Shown: one piece after another, positions 1 through 6,719 of the stretch | Layout of the letters: each line of letters opens with the position of its first letter | How positions within the stretch are numbered: position 1 is the stretch's first letter | From: Candidatus Altimarinota bacterium | GTDB taxonomy: Bacteria; Patescibacteriota; Gracilibacteria; UM-FILTER-43-11 | Direction of reading: 5' to 3' | NCBI GenBank assembly: GCA_029934675.1 | Contig: JAOZLT010000004.1 | Location: 14,717-24,749, forward strand | Length of the DNA stretch: 10,033 nt | Translations under genes and position numbers: made by a program | Notes under the pieces: generated by a model | Databases searched by the model: none | Told to the model about the DNA's origin: nothing | The model's input: only the letters and a program-made list of their open reading frames with translations

Positions 1-223
1 GCCCATCTCCGCTGAAGCTTCGATGGACTATACTTTGAGGCTACGTTGAGGCTACATTGAGGCTACGTTGAGGCTACCCGCTTCGCCCATCTCCGCTGAA
101 GCTTCGATGGACTATGCTTTGAGGCTACTATTGTGGTTGTAATTAGGTAATTAGTATCCACTATTGTAGCCTCTATGTAGTCTCAGCGACGTAAGGAGCG
201 TAGCCTCAATGTAGCCTCCATCG
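1..223. repeat. Intergenic repeat block with direct and inverted copies
   Basis: A 44-bp unit at 1-44 recurs at 85-128 with one mismatch, at the 32nd base. Each unit starts GCCCATCTCCGCTGAAGC and ends in GAGGCTAC. The core GAGGCTAC then appears inverted, as GTAGCCTC, at 166-173, 200-207 and 211-218. The segment 200-218 is the exact reverse complement of 48-66. The heptamer CGATGGA (21-27, 104-110) is also mirrored as TCCATCG at 217-223. Transcribed or single-stranded, the block could fold into a long imperfect hairpin. It contains no credible reading frame. The left end is cut by the window edge, so the array may extend further. Its function is unknown; it looks like a chromosomal repeat family rather than a gene. 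Confidence 0.85.
34..77. repeat. Four tandem 11-bp repeats (NTTGAGGCTAC)
   Basis: Four consecutive 11-mers, TTTGAGGCTAC, GTTGAGGCTAC, ATTGAGGCTAC and GTTGAGGCTAC, differ only in the first base. They lie between the two copies of the 44-bp unit, and the first of them is the 3' end of the first copy. Such an array is prone to copy-number change by slippage. Confidence 0.9.
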
Positions 224-224
224 T

Positions 225-242
225 GAATTTGCTTGCAAATTC
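225..242. repeat. Perfect 8-bp inverted repeat overlapping the fusA -35 region
   Basis: GAATTTGC at 225-232 and GCAAATTC at 235-242 are exact reverse complements with a 2-base centre (TT). The element overlaps the proposed -35 hexamer (233-238) of the fusA promoter, so it is placed where an operator could act. It could equally be the outer part of the repeat family to its left. Confidence 0.6.
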
Positions 243-260
243 CAAGTCAGTCTGTATAAT
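233..260 (+). promoter_or_regulatory. Probable sigma-70-type promoter for fusA
   Basis: A perfect TATAAT -10 box is at 255-260. TTGCAA (4 of 6 matches to TTGACA) is at 233-238, with a 16-bp spacer. Transcription would begin near 267, giving a leader of about 55 nt before the fusA ATG. No Shine-Dalgarno sequence is visible in the leader, which ends in an A-rich stretch just before the start codon. Confidence 0.6.
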
Positions 261-322
261 TTTTTCGCTCGTAAATTAAGTACGACAAGTTGTCTATATT
301 TATAATTTAATAAACAAAAATC

Positions 323-2410
323 ATGGCAGTTGAACGCGCAAATTTAGAAAAAGTCCGTAATTTCGGGATTATCGCCCACATCGATGCGGGTAAGACTACT
401 GTTACAGAAAGAGTTCTGTACTACACTGGTGTTAATTATAAAATTGGAGAAGTACATGAGGGTGAAGCTACAATGGATTGGATGGAGCAGGAGCAGGAGC
501 GTGGTATTACAATTACTTCTGCTGCAACAACTTGTTTTTGGAAAGATCATCAATACAATATTATCGATACTCCAGGTCATGTGGATTTTACTGCTGAAGT
601 TGAGCGTTCTATGCGTGTTTTGGATGGTGGCGTTGTGGTATTTGATGGTGTTGCTGGTGTTGAGCCTCAGTCCGAAACTGTATGGCGACAGGCTGATAAA
701 TATGAAGTTCCACGAATGTGTTTTATTAATAAATTAGACAGAACCGGTGCTGATTTTTACAGATCTTTTGATAGCATTCTTGATCGTTTAACTCAAAATG
801 TATCTCCAATTCAGCTTCCTATTGGTAATGAATCAAATTTTCAGGGTTTGGTTGATTTGGTGGAAATGAAAGCAACTGTCTATAAAGATGATATGGGCAA
901 GGAAATGGAAATTGTAGATATTCCTGAAGATATGAAGGCAGATGTTGATGATTGGAGAGCTAAAATGCTTGAGAAAGTTGCTGAAGGTGATGACGAATTT
1001 ATGGAAATCTTTGTTGAAGGGAAAGACTTTACTGTTGAACAACTTAAAGCTGCTATTCGAAGAGCAGTTATTGCTAATAAATTTATCCCAGTCTTAACTG
1101 GAACCGCATTAAAGAATAAGGGTGTGCAGTTGCTTTTAGATGCTGTTAATGATTATCTACCATCACCTTTAGATATTCCTCCTGTTACAGGTCATTTGGC
1201 TGATGACGAAGGTCATATAGTTTCTCGCAAAGCAGATATTAATGAGCCGTTGGCTGCGCTTGCATTTAAAATCGCAACAGATCCATTTGTTGGTCGTTTG
1301 ATTTTTGTACGTGTTTATTCAGGTGTTTTGAAGTCAGGTTCTTATATTTACAACTCATCTCAGGGCTCAAAAGAAAGAGTAGGTCGTTTACTTCAAATGC
1401 ATGCTAATAAAAGAGAAGAAATTGATGAGATTCCAGCTGGTAACATTGGTGCTGTAATCGGTCTTAAATCTGTTCGTACAGGAAGTACTTTAATTGAAGA
1501 TGGTGGTGAAAAAATAGTTCTTGAATCAATTACTTTCCCAGCTCCGGTTATTTCTATTGCTATTGAGCCTAAAACTAAGGCTGATCAGGAGAAAATGGGG
1601 CTTGCTCTTCAAAAATTATCAGAAGAAGATCCTACATTTACAGTTCGAACAGATGATGAAACAAATCAGACAATTATTTCCGGAATGGGTGAGTTGCATT
1701 TGGAAGTACTTGTTGATCGTATGAAGCGTGAATTTAAGGTTGAAGCTAATATCGGTGCGCCTCAAGTAGCTTATCGTGAAACTATCCAGAACGAAGTTGA
1801 GGAAGAAGAGAAATACTCAAAACAAACTGGTGGTCGTGGTCAATATGGTCATGTGCTTATGCGTATTTCTCCAAACGAACCAGGAAAAGGTTATGAGTTT
1901 ATTAATTCAGTAGTTGGTGGTCGTATTCCTAAGGAATATATTCCAGCCGTAAATAAGGGGGTAGAAGAAGCTTTGACTCGTGGTATTGTTGCTGGTTATC
2001 AGATTGTGGATGTAAAAGTGGAATTATATGATGGTTCATATCATGATGTGGATTCTTCTGAGCTTGCGTTTAAATTGGCTGCATCAATTTGTTTTCAAAG
2101 AGGTGCAAAAAAAGCAGCTCCGGTTATTTTGGAACCGATTATGGATGTGGAAGTAGTAATGCCAGAAGAGTTTATGGGAGATGTGATGGGTAACTTAAAT
2201 TCAAAACGTGGACAGATAGAAAGTATGGGCGATAGAGGTCAGGCAAAAACAGTTAAGGCAAAAGTTCCTCTATCAGAAATGTTTGGTTACACAACAGAGC
2301 TTCGTTCCATGACTCAAGGGCGTGCAAGTAATACAATGGAATTTGCACATTATGCGAAGGTTCCGGGTAATGTTGCGGAGAAGATTAAGGAGGCACGAGG
2401 AGTTGCCTAA
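323..2410 (+). CDS. fusA: Translation elongation factor G
   Basis: EF-G is the ribosomal GTPase that drives translocation of tRNAs and mRNA, and that acts with RRF in ribosome recycling in the cytoplasm. The 695-residue product is complete (E. coli EF-G is 704). The GTPase motifs are all present: P-loop AHIDAGKT at 18-25, switch I RGITI at 60-64, DTPGH at 82-86 with the catalytic His86, NKLD at 136-139, and a G5-like GTALKN near 260. Downstream, SGMGELHLEV marks domain III, a GGRGQYGHV segment begins domain IV, and the C-terminus has the family's RSMTQGRAS signature. The usual str-operon neighbours (rpsL, rpsG, tuf) are not beside it, so it looks like a stand-alone transcription unit with its own promoter. 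The start at 323 matches the family N-terminus. Identification is secure. Confidence 0.98.
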   Translation: MAVERANLEKVRNFGIIAHIDAGKTTVTERVLYYTGVNYKIGEVHEGEATMDWMEQEQERGITITSAATTCFWKDHQYNIIDTPGHVDFTAEVERSMRVLDGGVVVFDGVAGVEPQSETVWRQADKYEVPRMCFINKLDRTGADFYRSFDSILDRLTQNVSPIQLPIGNESNFQGLVDLVEMKATVYKDDMGKEMEIVDIPEDMKADVDDWRAKMLEKVAEGDDEFMEIFVEGKDFTVEQLKAAIRRAVIANKFIPVLTGTALKNKGVQLLLDAVNDYLPSPLDIPPVTGHLADDEGHIVSRKADINEPLAALAFKIATDPFVGRLIFVRVYSGVLKSGSYIYNSSQGSKERVGRLLQMHANKREEIDEIPAGNIGAVIGLKSVRTGSTLIEDGGEKIVLESITFPAPVISIAIEPKTKADQEKMGLALQKLSEEDPTFTVRTDDETNQTIISGMGELHLEVLVDRMKREFKVEANIGAPQVAYRETIQNEVEEEEKYSKQTGGRGQYGHVLMRISPNEPGKGYEFINSVVGGRIPKEYIPAVNKGVEEALTRGIVAGYQIVDVKVELYDGSYHDVDSSELAFKLAASICFQRGAKKAAPVILEPIMDVEVVMPEEFMGDVMGNLNSKRGQIESMGDRGQAKTVKAKVPLSEMFGYTTELRSMTQGRASNTMEFAHYAKVPGNVAEKIKEARGVA

Positions 2411-2423
2411 AGGCTGAAAGCCT
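2411..2423. other. Small hairpin just after the fusA stop codon
   Basis: AGGCT-GAA-AGCCT forms a perfect 5-bp stem with a 3-nt loop directly after the fusA TAA. No run of T follows on the + strand, so it is not a convincing intrinsic terminator. It may mark the end of the fusA message or simply be the edge of the repeat element that follows. Confidence 0.35.
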
Positions 2424-2429
2424 AAAATC

Positions 2430-2458
2430 CGAAATCCGAATATCGAAATCCGAAACAA
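2430..2458. repeat. Left arm of a 29-bp inverted repeat flanking the four-helix-bundle gene
   Basis: This 29-bp segment is the exact reverse complement of 2913-2941. Within the arm, the 11-mer CGAAATCCGAA occurs twice (2430-2440 and 2444-2454), separated by TAT. Similar CGAAA/ATCGAAA fragments continue to about 2488. It lies 19 bp after the fusA stop and 68 bp before the four-helix-bundle ATG. Confidence 0.9.
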
Positions 2459-2526
2459 GCTTAAAATTCGAATGTCTAATATCGAAACGTAGTATAAAAG
2501 TGAAATTTAGTATTTAAGTGAATGTT

Positions 2527-2880
2527 ATGAATAAACAGTATGATTTGGAGGATAGAACCTTGTTTTTTGCTAAGAGTGTGAGAGCTTTTGTAAAGAAATT
2601 GTCAAAATCAGTAGCGAATTTTGAAGATATAAAGCAATTGGTTCGATCTTCGGGTTCCGTTGGCGCTAATTATATTGAGGCCAATGAGTCTTTGAGTAAA
2701 AAAGATTTTATTTTTCGTATTAAGATTTCTAGAAAAGAGGCTAAAGAGAGTCGGCTATGGTTAAATCTTGTTGATATTGAAAATAATGAGGTATTAGAAA
2801 AGGAGAGAGGTGAATTAATACAAGAATCTACTGAGTTAATGAATATATTTGGTTCGATTGTTCGTAAGTGTGAAAAATAG
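2527..2880 (+). CDS. Four-helix bundle protein (S23 / 23S rRNA IVP-like, TIGR02436 type)
   Basis: This small all-helical protein has 117 residues from the ATG at 2527; an upstream in-frame GTG at 2518 would add three residues. Family marks are the N-terminal YDLEDRTLFFAKSVRAFVKK helix, the conserved QLVRSSGSVGANYIEA segment in the middle, and the following helix FRIKISRKEAKESRLWL. Relatives are encoded inside 23S rRNA intervening sequences of Leptospira, Coxiella and others, and are abundant as stand-alone genes in candidate phyla. They form pentameric barrels, and the related Avd proteins of diversity-generating retroelements bind nucleic acid. The precise function is unknown. No rRNA or reverse transcriptase is visible here. 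The gene is enclosed by the 29-bp inverted repeat, and it shares no obvious pathway with fusA or with the secreted proteins downstream. Confidence 0.9.
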   Translation: MNKQYDLEDRTLFFAKSVRAFVKKLSKSVANFEDIKQLVRSSGSVGANYIEANESLSKKDFIFRIKISRKEAKESRLWLNLVDIENNEVLEKERGELIQESTELMNIFGSIVRKCEK

Positions 2881-2912
2881 GTTTTGAACATTTGAATATT
2901 TGTGCTTAGAAT

Positions 2913-2941
2913 TTGTTTCGGATTTCGATATTCGGATTTCG
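2913..2941. repeat. Right arm of the 29-bp inverted repeat
   Basis: Exact reverse complement of 2430-2458, lying 32 bp after the TAG stop of the four-helix-bundle gene. It is followed by a short T-run (2944-2949). If transcribed through, the two arms would pair into a long stem enclosing the whole gene, or the right arm plus T-run could help end transcription. Confidence 0.9.
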
Positions 2942-2947
2942 AGTTTT

Positions 2948-2977
2948 TTAAGTTTACATTCTCTCTCAAAATATGAT
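2948..2977 (+). promoter_or_regulatory. Weak candidate promoter for the secreted-protein cluster
   Basis: TATGAT at 2972-2977 resembles a -10 box and lies 32 bp before the ATG at 3010. The only -35 candidate at an acceptable distance, TTAAGT at 2948-2953 with an 18-bp spacer, matches TTGACA poorly. The better TTTACA at 2953-2958 is only 13 bp away. This is proposed because the cluster needs a start point after the inverted repeat; the sequence support is thin. Confidence 0.25.
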
Positions 2978-3009
2978 ACAGTCCTTAGTGGTATTAATAA
3001 AAATTAAAA

Positions 3010-3552
3010 ATGAAGAAGAAAAAAACTTTTTTGAAAGTTCTTAACTGGCTTAAAGATGCTGGTTTTAAAGCAATTGTAATTCTTTTAATTGTTGTTGCTG
3101 GATTTACTGCTGCAGCAATAGCTTGGCCTGAGAATGAACCTAATCCAACTACCGGTGTTGTTGGTATGTTTGTGGGGGAATCAACGGACGCATATGGTGC
3201 AGGTGGTGCACGAGGTTATGATGAGGTGAATGATTTGTGTTCAAATCTTGCAATTGCACTAGGAAGTCATATTTGTACACAGGATGAGATGATAAACAGC
3301 CTTAACCACGGAAATTCTGTAAATGCACCTGTATTTAAATATTTTGATCCTCCAACACAACCTAACCCGTATCTTTGGATAAATAGTGGTCCTCCAGGTT
3401 ATACTTCTAATGCTAACGATTGTAAGGGGTGGGCAAAGACAGATAGCCCCTTGTCTAATCAGAATTTTGGTAGAATATGGAATTTTGATGAGCAATATGG
3501 TGGATTACTTCCGTGTGATAATGCTGGTTTTAAGTTTGCTTGCTGTAAATAA
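3010..3552 (+). CDS. Secreted or membrane-anchored protein with C-terminal six-Cys 'CCK' domain
   Basis: This is the smallest of three paralogues, at 180 residues. A lysine-rich N-terminus (KKKK at 2-5) precedes a hydrophobic segment at about 21-38. That segment ends AIA at 36-38, a plausible signal-peptidase site; otherwise it anchors the protein. The rest, residues 52-180, is one domain: FVG near 54, GSHIC at 85-89, DEMINS, LWINSGPPGY, NDCKGW, a GRIWNF strand, and the end ACCK. The six cysteines are 77, 89, 138, 169, 178 and 179, all conserved in the domains at the ends of the next two genes. The opening FVG...GY...LC pattern recalls the DUF1554/endostatin-like C-type-lectin superfamily, but that is a resemblance, not a demonstrated match. 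Function is not known; extracytoplasmic ligand or surface binding is inferred. It may represent the bare 'tip' without a stalk. Confidence 0.85.
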   Translation: MKKKKTFLKVLNWLKDAGFKAIVILLIVVAGFTAAAIAWPENEPNPTTGVVGMFVGESTDAYGAGGARGYDEVNDLCSNLAIALGSHICTQDEMINSLNHGNSVNAPVFKYFDPPTQPNPYLWINSGPPGYTSNANDCKGWAKTDSPLSNQNFGRIWNFDEQYGGLLPCDNAGFKFACCK

Positions 3553-3678
3553 GACCACAGATTGTGCAGATTTAATGGATTTAACAGGATTGATTAGTAT
3601 GATGGAGCAGGATTACATGATTAGTATGAAGTTGGTCATAGTAATCTACAAAAACAATAAAATTTAAAATTTCAAAAG
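3553..3678. repeat. Gene-free spacer with short repeats
   Basis: This 126-bp gap begins ACCACAGATTGTGCAGATTT, reminiscent of the degenerate 'ACCACAGATTA..CAGATTA' intergenic repeats seen in many bacterial genomes (recognised from memory, not searched). An 11-mer GATTAGTATGA occurs at 3592-3602 and 3619-3629. No promoter or terminator stands out. The gap may be a decayed repeat, and read-through from the preceding gene is likely. Confidence 0.4.
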
Positions 3679-5532
3679 ATGCAAAACAAAAAAATATTTT
3701 TATTAAGCTTAATATTACCAATTACCTTTTTGGCAGTTTTTTTTGTTCCTAATGCATTTGCAGCATATGAATGTACTATTCAGTATGATAGTAATCAAAA
3801 CCTTAATGGTAACAACGTATCACAGCCAGCCGCAACAACTGAAGCATTGTTGAATAGTTGTTGTTATCAGGCAGTAGATGAGCCGTATTCAGGTGTTTCA
3901 TGTAGGCCTATTAATAAATTTTTACAGAAGCTTGGGGGTGCTGTTGTTTGTGAAACGTCTGTAAATTTGATTACAAAAGCAGAATCTCAACAAACTAACA
4001 ACCGTAAGACCTTTAACTGTTTTACAGGTTCAACACCAAATACATGTCGTGCGGGATGGTGCCCAAGTGGTGGTGAATGTGAAAAAGATAATGGTTTTAG
4101 CTGTCCTGTAGGTAAAAATCGTGTGAATATTTGTCCTGGTGGTTGTGGTTCTTGTAATCAGGATTCTGTTTATTGCCCTAGTAATGTTTCTACAGATGCG
4201 GGAACATGTATTGGTTCATTGGAATGTTCTTCGGCACCTTCTTGTAATCTAAAAAAATATGGTCCTGGCATAACTAATCCAAATGATGCAAATTCATGTG
4301 TGAATCAAGGAAAGGATGTTGCAAATTTTTGTACCGGAGAGTGTACTGGATGTTCAGCCGGATATACGGAGTCTGGTCGTAGCCAGGGGGCTTGTATTCC
4401 ATTTGCTCAACGTTTTATAGAAATATTTGATGATGGTTTAACATGGCTTGGTGGTCATATAATAGATATTGATGGTGATGGCAGTGCTGATGATATTGAT
4501 GGTGATGGAATTGTTGAAGATAATGCTTATGATTATAGCCCAACCGGTCCAACCGGTCTTAGTGATACTTATTTAAAATCTGATGTTGCATGGAATCTTG
4601 ATTGGAGTAATCCGGATTTACCACCTGGAATCAAATGGCTTTTAACTAATCTTCATACCTGTAAGATAGATGCGGATTGTGATTCGTATGGTTCAGGAAT
4701 GTCTTGTTCCGCTTCTGGTCTTTGCTTTACGCCTGGTTATACAAATTATTCTTGTAACGATAATTCTGATTGTACAAAAATTGATGCAAGTTTGCTTTGT
4801 GATACAAATACAAATTTCTGTTATTACTCCGGTGGTGGTTCTACGGCTAAAACTTGCTCAAGCGATAGCGAGTGTGATTGGTTAGATGGTTTTGTGTGTA
4901 CTGATGCTGGAAAATGTGGTTTACCGGGAGGTATTTCAAATAATTATTACACATGTTCCACTGATGCGAATTGTAGTTCGTATGGTGCAGGATATAAGTG
5001 TTCATCAAACGGATATTGCTATAACCCTAATGATGGTGATGGTTACCCTTGTGATAGCAATAGTGATTGTGATTGGTTAGATGGTTATACGTGTCAATGT
5101 GATTTTGGTGGTGGAGGTGAATGTATAACAACTGGGGTTTGTAAAATACCAACGCCAGAAGCAGATTTATTTTCTAAATTTGTGGGATTGACAGGTAATA
5201 CAAATGGAAATGTAGGTGGATACGCTGCAACAGATGCTCTATGTAGTGCTGCTATAGTAGGTAGTCACGTTTGTTCTTCAGAGGAAATGATAAGTTCTTA
5301 CAGGTCAAAAACTGCTGCATTAATTGGTATTACTGGTTCTGCTTGGATAAACAATGGTCCTCCAGGATATATTTTGTATCCAAATAATGATTGTACGTCT
5401 ATTGGAGGAACTGGTGGTGCATGGACTGAAGGTGTTAGTTCTAAGGTTTTTGGTCCAATATGGAATTTTGTTAGAGAGGAATTTAAGGTTAGAACATGTA
5501 ATAGTACTGTGCCATTTGCGTGTTGTAAGTAG
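3679..5532 (+). CDS. Secreted Cys-rich multidomain protein with calcium-type loops, four-Cys repeats and C-terminal 'CCK' domain
   Basis: This 617-residue exported protein has a classical signal peptide: KK at 4-5, a hydrophobic core, and AFA at 26-28 before the cut. Residues 30-240 are Cys-rich and unassigned. At 263-277 two DIDGDG loops nine residues apart resemble dockerin or thrombospondin-3 calcium-binding loops. They are followed by a YSPTGPTGLSD linker. Residues 328-488 hold five repeats of the form C-x5-C-x7/8-C-x5/6-C, alternating between SYGxG and WLDG types; the last is expanded. Residues 497-617 are the six-Cys domain, with FVGLTG, GSHVC, SAWINNGPPGY, NDC, GPIWNF and the end ACCK. 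The many paired cysteines imply folding outside the cytoplasm. The architecture suggests a long surface or secreted adhesin-like molecule. The start at 3679 is fixed by the signal peptide. The substrate or ligand is unknown. Confidence 0.88.
   Translation: MQNKKIFLLSLILPITFLAVFFVPNAFAAYECTIQYDSNQNLNGNNVSQPAATTEALLNSCCYQAVDEPYSGVSCRPINKFLQKLGGAVVCETSVNLITKAESQQTNNRKTFNCFTGSTPNTCRAGWCPSGGECEKDNGFSCPVGKNRVNICPGGCGSCNQDSVYCPSNVSTDAGTCIGSLECSSAPSCNLKKYGPGITNPNDANSCVNQGKDVANFCTGECTGCSAGYTESGRSQGACIPFAQRFIEIFDDGLTWLGGHIIDIDGDGSADDIDGDGIVEDNAYDYSPTGPTGLSDTYLKSDVAWNLDWSNPDLPPGIKWLLTNLHTCKIDADCDSYGSGMSCSASGLCFTPGYTNYSCNDNSDCTKIDASLLCDTNTNFCYYSGGGSTAKTCSSDSECDWLDGFVCTDAGKCGLPGGISNNYYTCSTDANCSSYGAGYKCSSNGYCYNPNDGDGYPCDSNSDCDWLDGYTCQCDFGGGGECITTGVCKIPTPEADLFSKFVGLTGNTNGNVGGYAATDALCSAAIVGSHVCSSEEMISSYRSKTAALIGITGSAWINNGPPGYILYPNNDCTSIGGTGGAWTEGVSSKVFGPIWNFVREEFKVRTCNSTVPFACCK
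4465..4508 (+). repeat. Intragenic direct repeat encoding two DIDGDG loops
   Basis: The 17-mer GATATTGATGGTGATGG occurs at 4465-4481 and 4492-4508, 27 bp apart and in frame. It encodes two acidic calcium-type loops, at residues 263 and 272 of the host protein. Identity at the DNA level suggests a recent duplication. Confidence 0.8.
4660..5142 (+). repeat. Five tandem four-cysteine protein repeats
   Basis: In-frame repeats of about 25-35 codons, each starting C-x5-C. Repeats 1 and 4 share the SYGxG variant, and repeats 3 and 5 share DCDWLDG or ECDWLDG. The alternation suggests that a two-repeat unit was duplicated. In support, the 19-mer at 4873-4891 (TGTGATTGGTTAGATGGTT) recurs exactly at 5068-5086. 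Similar 'SDSDC...C...C' repeats are common in surface proteins of myxobacteria and other groups; the fold is presumably a small disulfide knot. Confidence 0.75.
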
Positions 5533-5556
5533 TGAATATATATATAATTTTTAGAT

Positions 5557-6657
5557 ATGGAAAATAATAAAATTTTCAAATCAGCTAAATTAATACCGAT
5601 TCTTTTATTTTTGGTTTTTAGTTTGATATTACCTCAATATGCCAATGCAGGCTTAAGCGAAAGCTGTTTTCCTGGTGTAGAGTGTGATGCTGGTGAAGAC
5701 TATTACAATGACGATTGTAGATCTCATATTGAAACATTGGCTACTTGTGGCACTCCTCCAGCTAGCAAGTTTTATGGCTTTAGTTGTACTAATGGTTGTT
5801 ATTTAAGGTCAAAACCTACTCCTGTTATTTGTCCCGGTGGAGTTCAGATTGCTGGTAGTTGTTATACAATTATGGATGTAATAGATCATAATAACTTATT
5901 TAAGATATGGGACGGTACGTTGTTATCAAGATTAGTAGTTTTACCTGATGCTGATTGTACTGATACATTTGTTCCTGCTTGGGATGATTCAACTAGCACA
6001 TGGTATTGTGCGGAAGGTGGACATTGGACGGAGCATGCGAATGGTACAGATATTTTTTATAATAAAACAGGTCAACAGGTTGGTATTGGTACAGCGGCTC
6101 CTGCATATACTTTGGATGTGAATGGTGATACTAATATTACTGGAAATTTAAGAGTAGATGGTAATACTCATATTACTGGGGATTTAACAGTGGATGGGAC
6201 AACAAATACTAAAGATTTGAATGTTACAGATACAGCTACTATTGAGGATTTGACTGTTACGGGTACTACAATTCTTAATGATTTGATTATTAATGGAGAT
6301 AAAAGTGGTTTAATAGCTACGTTTGTTGGAATGACTAGTGGCTCTTATGATGGGGACCAAGAAGGATATAAAAATGTAACTGAGCTATGTGCAGGTCAGT
6401 ATGGTAATAGTCATGTATGTACTGCTCAGGAGATGATTAATTCTTATAATAAGAATGTAGTACCTGTTCTTACTGGTAAGGTTGCTTGGATTAATGTGGC
6501 TGGACCAGGTAATGTTAGTCCCGCTGTTAATGATTGTAATGGGTGGAGTGATGATTACTCTACTGGAGATTATTATGGTACTGCTTGGGTATTTGATGCA
6601 AGTGCGGCGGGTGTTGCTCCTTGTAACGCTACATTTTCCTATACTTGTTGTAAGTAA
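5557..6657 (+). CDS. Secreted fibre-like protein: FKIW module, VGIGT motif, beta-repeat stalk and C-terminal 'CCK' domain
   Basis: This 366-residue exported protein starts 24 bp after the previous stop. The signal peptide has a hydrophobic core at 12-26 and ANA at 29-31 before the likely cut. Residues 32-110 are Cys-rich and unassigned. Residues 115-190 form a module shared with the next gene: FKIWDG, DADC, VPAWD, a Trp/Cys pair, then VGIGT...P...LDVNG. Residues of about 188-249 are 11-12-residue repeats such as GNTHITGDLTVD and DTATIEDLTVT, typical of a beta-solenoid or trimeric fibre shaft. Residues 251-366 are the six-Cys domain: FVGMTSG, SHVC, EMINSY, AWIN, NDCNGW, and the end TCCK. The order head-shaft-tip resembles phage tail fibres, but the signal peptide argues for a cellular surface protein. 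Function is unknown. Confidence 0.87.
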   Translation: MENNKIFKSAKLIPILLFLVFSLILPQYANAGLSESCFPGVECDAGEDYYNDDCRSHIETLATCGTPPASKFYGFSCTNGCYLRSKPTPVICPGGVQIAGSCYTIMDVIDHNNLFKIWDGTLLSRLVVLPDADCTDTFVPAWDDSTSTWYCAEGGHWTEHANGTDIFYNKTGQQVGIGTAAPAYTLDVNGDTNITGNLRVDGNTHITGDLTVDGTTNTKDLNVTDTATIEDLTVTGTTILNDLIINGDKSGLIATFVGMTSGSYDGDQEGYKNVTELCAGQYGNSHVCTAQEMINSYNKNVVPVLTGKVAWINVAGPGNVSPAVNDCNGWSDDYSTGDYYGTAWVFDASAAGVAPCNATFSYTCCK

Positions 6658-6719
6658 TGAGTGCTAAATTTATGAAAAATATTTTTAAATCAAATTATAC
6701 AAATTTAAAGAAAAGAAAT

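Larger units (their letters stand above)
2430..2941. mobile_element. Candidate 512-bp inverted-repeat element carrying a four-helix-bundle gene
   Basis: Two perfect 29-bp inverted arms enclose one complete small gene. This resembles a miniature insertion or the intervening sequences (IVS) of bacterial 23S rRNA, which also have complementary ends and often encode an S23/IVP four-helix-bundle protein. No transposase is present and no target-site duplication is evident outside the arms. Mobility is inferred from architecture only. The alternative is an ordinary gene that sits between two members of a dispersed repeat family. Confidence 0.4.

Noticed and set aside
1..128. CRISPR-like repeat-spacer-repeat (44-bp copies separated by 40 bp)
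   Set aside because: Only two copies exist, and the 'spacer' is itself made of the 11-bp tandem unit from the repeat end. No cas gene is visible.
2411..2423. Intrinsic terminator for fusA
   Set aside because: The stem is only 5 bp and is followed by AAAATCC rather than a T-run.
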